DNA of 64,000 bases from Mesostigma viride (Eukaryota > Streptophyta > Mesostigmatophyceae > Mesostigmatales > Mesostigmataceae): positions 2,501,285 to 2,565,284 of the forward strand of contig RPFO01000164.1 of the NCBI GenBank assembly GCA_009746045.1. The letters run 5' to 3'. The notes beneath the pieces are model-generated. The model ran no database searches and was not told the origin of the DNA. It worked only from the letters and a program-made list of their open reading frames with translations. Made by a program: the position numbers and the translations under genes. Within the stretch, counting starts at the first letter, position 1. Every line of letters starts with the position of its first letter. Positions 21,090-31,798 of the stretch are shown here, one piece after another.

Positions 21090-22862
21090 AGGAGCCATGA
21101 AGGGTCCACCACTTCGGTGCGCACTTCTTACGGGACCACGCCCCCATGCCCTTTACAGAAGGGTGTGTGGCAGGGCTGCGTGCTGTCGCCCTACCTGTTC
21201 ATTATTGTGGTCGAATACGTAATGATTCAGGCGCGCAAGCGATTTGCCCACATTGTGGGCAGGGAACCAGGAGTGCAGGTTGCTAACAAATTCTGGCATG
21301 GCGGTGCGGACACGGAGATTCGGCTGGCAGACATCATCTATGCAGACGACACCACCCTCTTCGAGGACACCGCTGGGCACGTGCAGACATGGCTTGACTG
21401 CCTGGCTATCGAGGCCCGTGCAGTGGGGCTTGAGGTCAGCAAGAAGACAGAGGCCCTGGCGGTTGGGCTCACCCACTCCCCGCCGCCCCTCTATCTCCTC
21501 GACGGCTCTCAAGTCCTGTATCGGGACCGCGTCAAGCTGCTGGGCAGCCTGCTCCCCAGCTGCGAGGCGGATGTGGACCATCGCATCTCCCTCGCCTGGC
21601 ACGCTTTACGCCAGTACCGGGCCTTGTGGCGCAAGCCCCTGGGCAAGATCGAGAAACAGGACCTGTTCAAGGTCCTCGTCCTCCCCGTTCTCACGTATGG
21701 GGCCGAGACGTGGACCCTCACCGCCGCCGGACCTGGCCCGCAAGCTGGACGGCGCAGTCACCAACATGCTGCGTTCCATTTTCAGAGTAGGATATGCTGC
21801 TCATGTCCGCAATGAGGACCTGTACCAGGGCATGCCCTATATCACCAGCACCATTAAGCAACGACGCCTGCAGCTAGTAGGGCACCTAGCTAGCTCGCAC
21901 CAACCAGGTACTAGACACCTCACGTGGTACGTGGCCCCCCCGCAGGACTGCGACCAGCCCAGCCTGGCCGGCACCTCCTGACGTGGGCTGGGCCCAGTGA
22001 TGTTAGACGCCGCAAGGCCCGCACCTTCAAAGAACAGCTAGTAGAGGACATCACTACAATACGCTTCCGCGGACACCTTTTTCAGCGGGGAAAGTGCCCC
22101 CGGGCTTCCGGGGCAAATTCAGCAAGCGCTGCGGAACTTAGATACTAAAATTTAGTTTTTGATTCGTACCGTACAGCCAATCATTTTGCGCCCGGATCAA
22201 ATTGTGATCTGGTCACTGAACACGAAAATTTCAGCGGAACGCACGATCCACAAACGCAACTAGAGAAAATTTTCAGTGACGAAAATGTAGTACCGTGTAA
22301 CCAATCAAAATGGAGTAGGACTTCGCTAAAGTCACGTTCGGAATTTTTCCCCGCAAGATTCTCCCGCAAGATTCCCCCGCATGATTCCCCCCGCTAGGTT
22401 CAGGCTCCAGTCGATGCTCGCCAAATGGCGCAAAACGAACCAACAATTGTTGAATCAACGGTGTGAATCCTCGGTACAGCTCGGGTAACATTCTCACTCA
22501 TTTCGCGTCTCCTATGGACCATATTGTAGTGATGGGGGGCCTAGGCCTCTCTGTGATTTGGAAGAAGATGATGGACAAGGCCAAGTGGGCCCAGGTCATA
22601 GAGGACAACGAGCCCCCCCCATGCAGTGGGGAAGCGCCCGCGTGTGCAATCCCGTGGGAGGCACGCCAGATAGCTCCCCTAGGGCAGCGTGCGGCTGCCT
22701 AGATAGATGTAGTCGTTAGAATGCTGTTAGATAGATGTAGTATGTAGCCGATGTAGATAGATTAGACCGGTAGGACTGTTTGCACCCATCCATCCATCCA
22801 TCGGGGTTAATGCTCCGTGACTCCCCAACGGGAGCACGAGTCTAATTAATTAATTAATTAAT
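21090..22862 (+). mobile_element. LINE copy A: 5'-truncated, RT C-terminal part, 3' UTR and tail
   Basis: Encodes RT from the GVWQGCVLSPYLF motif (21160) and the catalytic YADD (about 21340) to the post-RT region LTYGAETWTLT ... RRLQLVGHLA. This is non-LTR RT, resembling RTE/CR1-like lineages; the clade is uncertain. The frame is broken by short insertions relative to copy B (47425-48395): 4 bp near 21730, 4 bp near 21890, and others to 21935. It is also interrupted by a 480-bp transposon (22052-22531). The 3' UTR ends in a short CATC run, the CTCCCCAACGGGAG hairpin and (TTAA)n at 22862. Inactive. Confidence 0.8.
22052..22531. mobile_element. CACTA-type MITE, 480 bp, inside LINE copy A
   Basis: It starts CACTACAATA and ends TATTGTAGTG, a 10-bp perfect TIR with CACTA ends. 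The 2-bp duplication AT (22050-22051 and 22532-22533) is confirmed by copy B of the LINE, where the sequence reads straight through (GAGGACATGGGGGG near 48066). There is no ORF; the interior is AT-rich with repeated CCCGCAAGATTC words. Confidence 0.88.
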
Positions 22863-24583
22863 ATCAAGGAGCCTAGGTCTCTCCGTGATTTGGAACCAGC
22901 TATGATGGACAAGGCCAAGCGGGCCCAGGTAATAGAGGACAACGAACCCCCCCCCGTGGGGAAGCGCCCGCGTTCGCAAACACGCGGGAAGCACGCTAGA
23001 CAGGACCCCCAGGGTAGAGAGCTTAGAAAAGAGTTGGCTTGATGTTGTAGATAGATCGATCGATTAGACCGGTAGGATTGTGTGTCCCCATCCATCCATC
23101 CATCCATCCATCCATCCATCCATCCATCCATCCATCCATCCATCCATCCATCCATCCATCCATCCATCCATCCATCCATCCATCCATCCATCCATCCATC
23201 CATCCATCCATCCATCCATCCATCCATCCATCCATCCATCCATCCATCCATCCATCCATCCATCCATCCATCCATCCATCCATCCATCCATCCATCCATC
23301 CATCCATCCATCCATCCATCCATCCATCCATCCATCCATCCATCCATCCATCCATCCATCCATCCATCCATCCATCCATCCATCCATCCATCCATCCATC
23401 CATCCATCCATCCATCCATCCATCCATCCATCCATCCATCCATCCATCCATCCATCCATCCATCCATCCATCCATCCATCCATCCATCCATCCATCCATC
23501 CATCCATCCATCCATCCATCCATCCATCCATCCATCCATCCATCCATCCATCCATCCATCCATCCATCCATCCATCCATCCATCCATCCATCCATCCATC
23601 CATCCATCCATCCATCCATCCATCCATCCATCCATCCATCCATCCATCCATCCATCCATCCATCCATCCATCCATCCATCCATCCATCCATCCATCCATC
23701 CATCCATCCATCCATCCATCCATCCATCCATCCATCCATCCATCCATCCATCCATCCATCCATCCATCCATCCATCCATCCATCCATCCATCCATCCATC
23801 CATCCATCCATCCATCCATCCATCCATCCATCCATCCATCCATCCATCCATCCATCCATCCATCCATCCATCCATCCATCCATCCATCCATCCATCCATC
23901 CATCCATCCATCCATCCATCCATCCATCCATCCATCCATCCATCCATCCATCCATCCATCCATCCATCCATCCATCCATCCATCCATCCATCCATCCATC
24001 CATCCATCCATCCATCCATCCATCCATCCATCCATCCATCCATCCATCCATCCATCCATCCATCCATCCATCCATCCATCCATCCATCCATCCATCCATC
24101 CATCCATCCATCCATCCATCCATCCATCCATCCATCCATCCATCCATCCATCCATCCATCCATCCATCCATCCATCCATCCATCCATCCATCCATCCATC
24201 CATCCATCCATCCATCCATCCATCCATCCATCCATCCATCCATCCATCCATCCATCCATCCATCCATCCATCCATCCATCCATCCATCCATCCATCCATC
24301 CATCCATCCATCCATCCATCCATCCATCCATCCATCCATCCATCCATCCATCCATCCATCCATCCATCCATCCATCCATCCATCCATCCATCCATCCATC
24401 CATCCATCCATCCATCCATCCATCCATCCATCCATCCATCCATCCATCCATCCATCCATCCATCCATCCATCCATCCATCCATCCATCCATCCATCCATC
24501 CATCCATCCATCCATCCATCCATCAGGGTCAATGCTCCGTGATTCCCCAACAGGAGCACAAGTCTAATTAATTAACTAATTAA
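22863..24583 (+). mobile_element. LINE copy C: 3' end only, with a 1.4-kb CATC array
   Basis: Immediately after the tail of copy A the sequence restarts in the LINE's last coding part (CTCTCCGTGATTTGGAA, GGACAAGGCCAAG) and runs through the same 3' UTR (GACCGGTAGGATTG). It then has the CATC array and the hairpin box TGATTCCCCAACAGGAGCAC, ending in TTAATTAACTAATTAAT. It is a 5'-truncated copy joined head-to-tail to copy A. Confidence 0.75.
23088..24524 (+). repeat. (CATC)n array, about 359 units
   Basis: About 1,437 bp of uninterrupted CATC. Frames on both strands stay open only because of the 4-bp period. Confidence 0.98.
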
Positions 24584-24584
24584 T

Positions 24585-24700
24585 ATCAAGGAGACAACCA
24601 GTGCAGGCCGGCCAGAAATCGGGATAATCATATTATAACAACCATGGTAGCTCGATCCTGCCGTTATCTTTTCCGCGTTTTCGAGTCGTTCATAAGGCAT
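24585..24700 (+). repeat. Interspersed repeat family D, copy 2
   Basis: ATCAAGGAGACAACCAGTGC, GGCCAGAAATCGGGATAATC, then ACCATGGTAGCTCGATCCTG and TTTTCGAGTCGTTC. Same order as at 62291 and, inverted, at 8452. Confidence 0.65.
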
Positions 24701-25220
24701 ATCTTTACACGCGGGCAAGGGCTGTTGTCAATGCCCCTTTCGCTTCGCAAAAGAAGTCTTGCGTGCCATCCACAAGGCCGGGCACGTCAAACTAGCTACG
24801 ATATTATATGCTTTCCAGACCTGTCCATGTGTCCACTGCATGCCCCCAGTCATTTACATCAACAACTGTGGCAACATCGGGCCATTGATTTCTGTGTCCC
24901 ACTTTTGGTGGGGAGTCGCCAGTCGGGCTTTGATTCTGGTGGTGGATAAGGCCACCTACTGGTGCTGACATTGTACACAGATTTGGTATGTGTGTCCAAT
25001 GCCACCGCTGCGATGTGCTTGATTACACTGCCATAGACGCAAATAATTCTATACCATTTTCTCTCTCAGACTTCCACCAAAAACTTGACACAAGAACGAC
25101 AAGAACCACCAGTCTCATTCTAACCTCCGGCCGCAAATGGATATGTCCGCGAGCAAACTCATGGCAAGCTGCTTCATAAATACAGCCCCCTCACTGCACC
25201 GGATCATATGCACAGCCCCC
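24701..25220. other. Spacer between LINE copy C and the LarC gene
   Basis: One plus-strand frame (24,725-24,966) encodes about 80 residues with several Cys (CPCVHC) and hydrophobic stretches, but it has no recognisable homology and no gene is called. A 21-bp direct repeat around CACAGCCCCCTCACTGCACC occurs at about 25178 and 25209 next to the LarC stop codon. No LarC2-like exon was found on the minus strand here. Confidence 0.35.
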
Positions 25221-28081
25221 TCACTGCACCGGGTCTCCCATCACAATGCGCAACAAGTTGGGCCTGTCCGGCGGATCCCGCGAGCCTGCTCCATACGCGA
25301 CGCGCAGGGGCGCCATGCTGGGCCAGCGAGAGAGCCCAGTGGCTAATGCTGCCACAAGGCATGCTCCGGTCGGCGTGACCAACTCCCCATCACACCCCGC
25401 GTCAAATGTGGGGATTCCCGTCCCACACAGCACACTCAGCGTCGCAGGGGGAGGCGAGGGCAGTGGCCCGTGCGCTGCACCCAGAATCAGCCCGCGGCCC
25501 ATGGGCAGGTGGGACACGATCACCTGGGAGGGGGCTAGGTAGTCGACGGCCAGCGCGGCGGCGACGATATCGACGATGGAGTCTACGGCGCCCACCTGTG
25601 ACGGTCCGAGGGTGTCGTATGGCCGCCCCAGCAGCAGCACAACAAAGCAAACATGGGCAGATGTGGTCAGAAGGCTTATCGGGAGCCCTGGGGTCACTTT
25701 TAGGGGTCACGTTGCAGTAAGATAAACAGCATCTGTGACCCCTAGCAGAAGTCACATGACTTCCTTGAGGGTGCGCCCTCATTGAGGGTCATATATACCC
25801 AACAGCGATACCAAACAGCACAGCCCAACGGACGACCTTGTGGAAGTGCAGATGGCCAATAAGTTATTCCGAGGAAGTGCACAGGCCCAACAGCATACTT
25901 CATGAAAGTGAACACGCCCAATCATGCTTACCTCGTGGAAGCGCACAACCCCAACAGCCGTACCTCGTGGAAGTGCACGTCATCCACGGGGACGCCGTGC
26001 ACCGACGCCTCCGCCACCGCCAAGCGGCCGAACGCGTCCAGTGCGATGGCCTTAGCCCCTTCAGGCAGTGGTGCGGCAGTCAGTAGCTGCTTGATGGCCA
26101 TCCAATCGCGGAACGGCTGGGGGGTGGTCTCCCTGACCACAAACCTGGGACAGGGACAGGAATATTTAGGGCAGCAGACACGTAGGGGGGGGTGATAAGA
26201 GCATATCATCACGGCCATCATTTTCTGCACCTTATTGTCACTGCCCTGTGTGATTCACCGTGCAACCTCGACCCCACCCAGTGTGACACTGTGGACCTTG
26301 GGTGCAGGTTTAGTGAAGCAAGGAACCCAGAACAGGGAAGGCGGCCGCCCTGTAGAGAAGCTGGTAGCATGCGGGCTGCACTAGAGGCATGAGGCGTGCT
26401 GGTAGCAAATAACCACACCGTGCGGGACGCAGCTTCCGAGACGGCATCATGGGATGCTTGCGCGCAATGAATGCTGGCTCGTGATGCTCATGCTTGTTCA
26501 TGATGCTTGCACACATTGCGTGGGCCAGGATGCTTGCACACGTTGCGTGCGACACCATGCTTGGGGCCTGGTGCATGGGGCCTGGTGCATGGGGCATGCT
26601 GCTTGCACACAGGGTTTACGGACGACATTCATGCACGCAGGTCCAGTGCTTGGTGATGCCACTTGGACACCATGCTTGGCCAACAATGGTTGACCAATCT
26701 GCCTGAAGATAATGCTTGCGTACGTCACAGAGCGAGGCCTATGTGTAACACATAAACCTGTGTGAAACATGTAGTTCTGAATATGCTATTTAGGCTTGTG
26801 TGTGCTGCTATATCAGTATATGCTATGTGCTGCTATATCAGTATATGTACTTGTATATCAGTGTAGTGAGTGCATTACTACAGCTCACTGAGGGGGAATT
26901 CGCACAGAGGGACTTGTATATTTTATGGTGTTTGTTTATAGTATTATTTCTACGCACCGTGCCGCAGTGATGGCGGAGCGCACGCCCTGTCCCAGGCGCA
27001 CCGAGTAGCCGGTGATTGGCAGCGATGCCAGGCCTTGCTGGAACACGCCAGCTGGCACGCCCAGGTCCCACAACGCCCCTGCCAGCATGTCGCCGGCCAC
27101 GCCCGCCACGTGGGCGTCGATGAAGAGCACTTTGCCCCGCGCGGCCCCCTTGGGCAGGGGTGGGTTGCGGGGGGCCACTGAGGGGGGCAGCAGCAGCACT
27201 TGGCCATCATTACCGCCGACATGGGTCCATAGGACGCGCTCGGCGGCGCGGGAGTCATGACTGGTGTGGGCGTGGGGGTGGTCATGGTCGTGGTCGTGGT
27301 CGTGGTCGTGGGGGTGGTCATGGTCGTGGTCGTGGGGGTGGTCGTGGTCATGCGTGTGTGAGAGGGGGTGGTTGCGGCTGTGAGAGTGGGAGTGGGGGTG
27401 GTCATGGTCGTGGTCGTGGTTGTGGGAATGGCTGTGGGCATGATTATGAGAGTTGCCATGGGAATGACTGTGGGGTTCATCATGCGAGTGGGGGTGGCTG
27501 TGGGTATGGGAATGAGGGTGCTCGTGGCTGTGGTCGTGCGAATGCGAATGGGAGTGGTCATGTTGGTGGTCATGGGTGTGGGAGTGGGAATGGGCAGCGG
27601 AGTGCTCATGGGAGTGGGAGTGGCCGTGAGAATGAGAGTGGCTGTGATCATGCGAGTGCGAGTGGGCATGGGAGGAGCTGCCCAAGCTCTGACCCTGGTC
27701 CTCGCCCTTTCTCTGGGAAACGGGTGTACTGGCGGCGGCACCGGCACTGGCGCCCTCGCCCGCATGCTTCGGCCTTATGTTAGGGTTTATGCTCACGCCT
27801 TTGCTGCCGCGCGTGTCCAGTCCGGCGGCACCATGTCGCCTGTTTTGCAGCGCGCCTGTGGTGACTCTTAGGCGGCGTTCGTTTGGGAAGTGCGGGCCTT
27901 CGAGCACGGACGGCCAGGCAATGGCACCCTCCAGTGTCCGGTACCTGGAATGCGAGCCCGGGATAGCGCGAGGGCTTCGTACCCTTCCGGCCGGCTGGTG
28001 CGAAGAAGGCTGCAGGCGCACATAATGATGATAAATGGGGGCAAGGCAGGGGCTGCTTCTCAGCATTCCCACGCAAGCCAT
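25221..28081 (-). CDS. larC: LarC-like nickel-insertion protein (LarC1 domain) with giant His-rich segment
   Basis: Three exons, 28081-26958, 26144-25964 and 25595-25221, join in frame (559 aa, TGA). LarC uses CTP to insert nickel into the pyridinium pincer (NPN) cofactor of LarA lactate racemase. The N-terminus (MACVGMLRSSPCLAP, Arg/Ser-rich) resembles an organelle transit peptide. Residues about 136-280 are almost only His with Ser/Asp/Thr. The LarC1 core starts at KVLFIDAHVAGVAGDMLAGA and includes VDDVHFHEVGAVDSIVDI (across the exon 2/3 junction), GELVTPTGA and YGAGSRD. The alternative first codon upstream (28111) is GTG, so the ATG at 28081 is chosen. The protein stops after RPNLLRIVMG, where bacterial proteins continue into LarC2, so it is either C-terminally truncated or continues in an unseen exon. 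Confidence 0.85.
26158..26950 (-). other. LarC intron 1 (819 bp in total)
   Basis: Flanked by donor GTGCGT (26957-26952) and acceptor CAG (26147-26145). The middle (26450-26700) has degenerate repeats of GATGCTTGCACAC and GGGGCCTGGTGCAT. No other feature was seen. Confidence 0.6.
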
Positions 28082-28550
28082 GTCTCGGCGGCAAGAGGTG
28101 CGAGGACGCACCGCGGATAGGGAGAATCTTACTGGCTAATGCTGCTGCCGCATGGGGTGTATCGACGAGCCAATGTCGTTTCTCTGCGACAAAGAGGCGT
28201 CTCGTAGATAGTCTTCTGCCGTTTTTCTCTTCGATACAGTTGTATCGCACGAGTTGATAAACTACTGCGAGGTTGGTCGGCAGGCTATTGGCACGCCATA
28301 CCAACACGCAGTTTAGCACTCATTATCATATCTTTTCGTTCCCCTTTGTCCTAATTGTTCTCCCCAGAACCAACCAGACCTTACCCACCTTAGACCTTGG
28401 TGGTTATTAAAGTGTGTTACACAACTTACAACTGACCTGGAATTTCTGGATATTGAAATACCTATAACCGCCATTCCGCCAAATCAAGATCGGGAACGGT
28501 CAAGGTTGCTCCCGCTGTTATGCTACCAGCTACAGACGTAATGTTATAAT
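28082..28550. other. Upstream region of the LarC gene
   Basis: Presumed 5' UTR and promoter. No TATA-like or other element can be singled out, and no ORF is credible. Confidence 0.3.
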
Positions 28551-28741
28551 TACACCCCCCCCACACGTTTAAGATTGGGGTCCGACCGATCCAGGGCTCA
28601 TGATCTTAAAGAATCTTACTAATGTGATTCGATTCTACTAAGTTCTACTACATTCTAATACAATTATACTACTAGTAGAGGTCAAATCCAGGGGCTCATG
28701 ATCTTTAACCTGAGAATCTTAAACGTGGGGGGGGGGGTGTA
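28551..28741. mobile_element. MITE with C-run/G-run termini, flanked by TA
   Basis: The left end CACCCCCCCCACACGTTTAA and the right end TTAAACGTGGGG..GTG form a TIR of about 25 bp (28553-28577 and 28715-28739). TA lies on each side (28551-28552 and 28740-28741). A second block, GGGCTCATGATCTT, is repeated directly near both ends. Size and TA flanks suit a Tc1/mariner-type MITE, but this is tentative. Confidence 0.65.
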
Positions 28742-29116
28742 TGTTCCTGTTATATATGTGATTCCCCGGCCCTGTTAAATATGTGTTCCTAGGACCTAGT
28801 TCCTGATGTACATGTGTTCCTAGTTCCTGTACACTGTTGATAGTTGATAGCTGTTGAAAGGAGTAGAAAAGACAGCTCGCGCTATCACACTACACACAGT
28901 TGGTCGATACGTGGTACCTCTTAACCTACCGATATTCCTATTGGTTAATAAAAAATACCCATTTACCCGGAAAAGCTTGCACTTCGCACCTAGTAGGCTA
29001 GTACAACATACCCCGAGACGCGTGAATTCACCTATACGTATCAGCTTAATACGTATATCAGCTTTATACGTATCGGCTTAATCTCCCACACGGTCCACGG
29101 ATGGATCAACAGAGAG
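28742..29116. other. Spacer upstream of the L1-like LINE fragment
   Basis: Contains GTTCCTAG-type short repeats (28740-28840) and several TACGTAT palindromes (29035-29075). The block TTGGTTAATAAAAAATACCC with CATTTACCCGGAAAA (28940-28980) is repeated downstream of the LINE at 30927-30965. Confidence 0.45.
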
Positions 29117-30835
29117 ATGTCCTTCATGTCATGGGTGCACGGGGGCCTCGGGCTCCACAACATACAATGGCGTCTGTGGTCGCTGTATGCTAAACAAGTG
29201 ATATCCGTTTTTATGGGAGTTAACACACACCCTGGCTGCATGCTGGCACGTGAAACGCTAGCCTCTCTTTCCACCCATGCTAGTGGCACCTCGTGGCAAC
29301 TGGGGGCGGGCATACTGGGCAGCACCCTTATTTCGTACAAAGGACTCCCATGGTACTGGCAGCGCATATGGACAGGTTACAATAAGCTCAAGCCGGGTCG
29401 CCTAGTCTTTCCTACTACTCGAGAGGAGGTGGCACGGCAGCCACTCTTTTTTAATGACTTAATCACAGACGCTACTAACAAGCCCCTCGGCACTCTCCAC
29501 GGACACAACCCGTATGATGGCTTTCTGCGCGCGTCACCGCCGATTGTCAGGGTGCTGGACCTCTACCTGGGGCACGGCGCTACGTATCGACGGCTCAGCT
29601 ACGACGAGGTCAGCACTTGGGTCTCCCACATGCCCTCCCTGCAAGCGTGGCAAACTCTTATAAGTGCGATACCAGCTGCGTGGCATGCATTGATGACTGC
29701 CCCACGCAAGCCAATTATAACCGGCGACTGGGTTAGCTTCTACGCCGACGGAGTCACGCCTGCGTGCAAGGGTTTAGTCGTGACGGTTCTGCCACATGAG
29801 GGGCTCCAACTACAACTGCTGGAAGCTATTTCTGGCCACAATGGGTGTCTGTATCAACTATCCACCTTATATGCGTACACGCCAGCTTCCCAGTGTCACC
29901 GCATACGCGTAGTCCCATGGTCTGTGCCAAGATCTTGCATGATCCAGCCGGACCCATTATCCCCGGTTGAGAGCATTACATGGCTACACGTGGGCAACAC
30001 ACGGCTCGATCTACTACATCTGGACCCGGTTGAATTTGGATGGGTCTTAACCAAGGGGGACATCAGAACCAGCAAATGTATCTTTGAGTACACCGCAGAT
30101 TGGGGTTATGATATCTTGTTGCATACGTACCATCAGCCCCATCCGGGCCGAGCCCGCTGGGGAATACATTGGCCGGGCTACACTTGGGTTAAGATGATTA
30201 CCCTGGCGGTAGACCACCCTCTCGTGGACCGCAGGGCCACTGATGTACAACATCTTTTGATGCATAGGGCGATAGGGGTCTGCGCTACGCTCCACGAGCG
30301 TTTTGGTCATGATGCATCATGCCTGTGCACGCACCCTAGTGAAACCATTGAGCACAGGTTTCTTTACTGTAATCTCCCTGGGGTTTGGACGTGGCTCATT
30401 AACATCTGGGCCGCATGGACGGCATCGCCACCCACTCTCCCAATTAGCGTGCGTACCATCATTTTCGGTATTGCTGGCACACCAGGGACCGAGCTTTCAG
30501 TTTCCCAAGCAGAATGGATATGGCTACGCACTACTATGCTATACGCGATCTGGACCATACGCAACGAGACAGTCTTTAAGGTCCGCGAGGAGTATACCCG
30601 CGGCGGCGTAGTCCGGCGCTTTATATACCTATGGCGGAATGCGGCTATGCGCCGCTACTGGCTGTTAGCTCAGGAACAACACAGGGTGTGGGACCCAGGT
30701 CCCAATAACGACAAGCCCAGCCCGCTCCAGCTTTTTCATGATCTACTGGGCCGTAATCAGGTATTCACCAGTATGCCTCATGGCGACATTACTCAGGTCC
30801 AATGGCTTCCCTGGTCTAATAACGCGCCCTATTAG
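29117..30835 (+). CDS. L1-like non-LTR retrotransposon ORF2, C-terminal part
   Basis: A 572-aa intact frame starts at ATG 29117 (MSFMSWVHGGLGLHNIQWRL); the GGLGLxN motif is the segment that follows the RT domain in plant-type L1 elements. The C-terminal part has CLCTHPSETIEHRFLYC (about 30321-30371), a zf-RVT-type zinc-binding signature with the ETxxHxxxxC core. It is followed by TWLINIWAAW and IWTIRNETVFK, as at the end of L1-type ORF2. RT catalytic motifs and the endonuclease are missing upstream, so the element is 5'-truncated at about 29.1 kb, or its upstream part is lost. It differs clearly from the RT family at 21, 44 and 47 kb. The intact 1.7-kb frame suggests recent insertion. Confidence 0.75.
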   Translation: MSFMSWVHGGLGLHNIQWRLWSLYAKQVISVFMGVNTHPGCMLARETLASLSTHASGTSWQLGAGILGSTLISYKGLPWYWQRIWTGYNKLKPGRLVFPTTREEVARQPLFFNDLITDATNKPLGTLHGHNPYDGFLRASPPIVRVLDLYLGHGATYRRLSYDEVSTWVSHMPSLQAWQTLISAIPAAWHALMTAPRKPIITGDWVSFYADGVTPACKGLVVTVLPHEGLQLQLLEAISGHNGCLYQLSTLYAYTPASQCHRIRVVPWSVPRSCMIQPDPLSPVESITWLHVGNTRLDLLHLDPVEFGWVLTKGDIRTSKCIFEYTADWGYDILLHTYHQPHPGRARWGIHWPGYTWVKMITLAVDHPLVDRRATDVQHLLMHRAIGVCATLHERFGHDASCLCTHPSETIEHRFLYCNLPGVWTWLINIWAAWTASPPTLPISVRTIIFGIAGTPGTELSVSQAEWIWLRTTMLYAIWTIRNETVFKVREEYTRGGVVRRFIYLWRNAAMRRYWLLAQEQHRVWDPGPNNDKPSPLQLFHDLLGRNQVFTSMPHGDITQVQWLPWSNNAPY

Positions 30836-31798
30836 CCTTTCACCTGTCACCGCCACACGTGTGTGTGCCCACCTTCATTAGGATTCGCTGATACTCATTT
30901 CCCCTCTCACCTCTTTGGTCCATAATTGGCTAATAAAATATACCCATTTCCCCGAAAAAATTCACCTATACGTATAGGCAGGCCTACGTATCTGCTATGA
31001 TAGAGTCGGTACATATTACACCGCCCGCATTGGAAGTTCTAACTAAATAATTAGCTTCTGGAAAATGTTCTGGCTGAAAACCATAAAAAAAACAAAAGAA
31101 AATTAATTAATTAACTCCGGGGGCTGAGGACTGGACTCAACAAACAAACAAACAAAATTAATTAATTAACTCATGTGGGCTCTGGGTATCACTGACCTCC
31201 ACTGACTCTAGCCTATGGCCGCCGAAGGGGGGCCGCCGGGCCGGATTGCCGGCCGAATTGGGGACGGCGTGTACGATATCTACCAAACAAACAAAAGAAA
31301 TTTATTAATTAAATAAGTACCCATGTGCCTTGAACGGCTGTAGGACAAACAAACAAACAAAAGGTTTTAATTAAATAATAAAAACCCGGGACTCTAACTG
31401 GCTCCCCAACAAACAATCCAGGGTTATTCGTAATGCAAATACGGCAAAAATTGACCCATAATAACAAACTTCCAATGCGGAGGGTGTACTACCCTAGTCA
31501 CTCGGTGAGCAGCCATAGCCTAGCGTGCCCAAGGATTCCGCATTCCGCAAGGTCTAATTACAGGGTCGTGGAAGTTCTTGGATTCAGAAGATTCAGACTA
31601 ATCGACAGGCATGCATTCTCTCTTTATATTGGGCTGTTGTAGTGCTTGTAGGAAACTATCGAAGGCAATACCGGCCTATCGGCCTTGGAACTAGTGTGTG
31701 ATGCAATGGCTGTAATGATAATTTCATCTCGGATAAATTTACTCAATATACCTGTATTGGTCATTGACGCTTAAACGAGCAAAGAGTTTACAGGGAGA
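30836..31798. other. Spacer between LINE fragment and PCID2 gene
   Basis: 30927-30975 repeats the AT-rich block found at 28940-28980, then TTCACCTATACGTAT. 31080-31400 carries several AACAAACAAACAAA and TTAATTAATTAACTC words, probably retroposon tails. 31430-31798 is the presumed promoter and 5' UTR of the next gene; no motif stands out. Confidence 0.4.

Noticed and set aside
27160..27871. Plus-strand Gly/Arg- and Val/Met-rich ORFs opposite the LarC His segment
   Set aside because: Mirror frames of the His-rich coding repeat; the minus frame joins to conserved LarC sequence.
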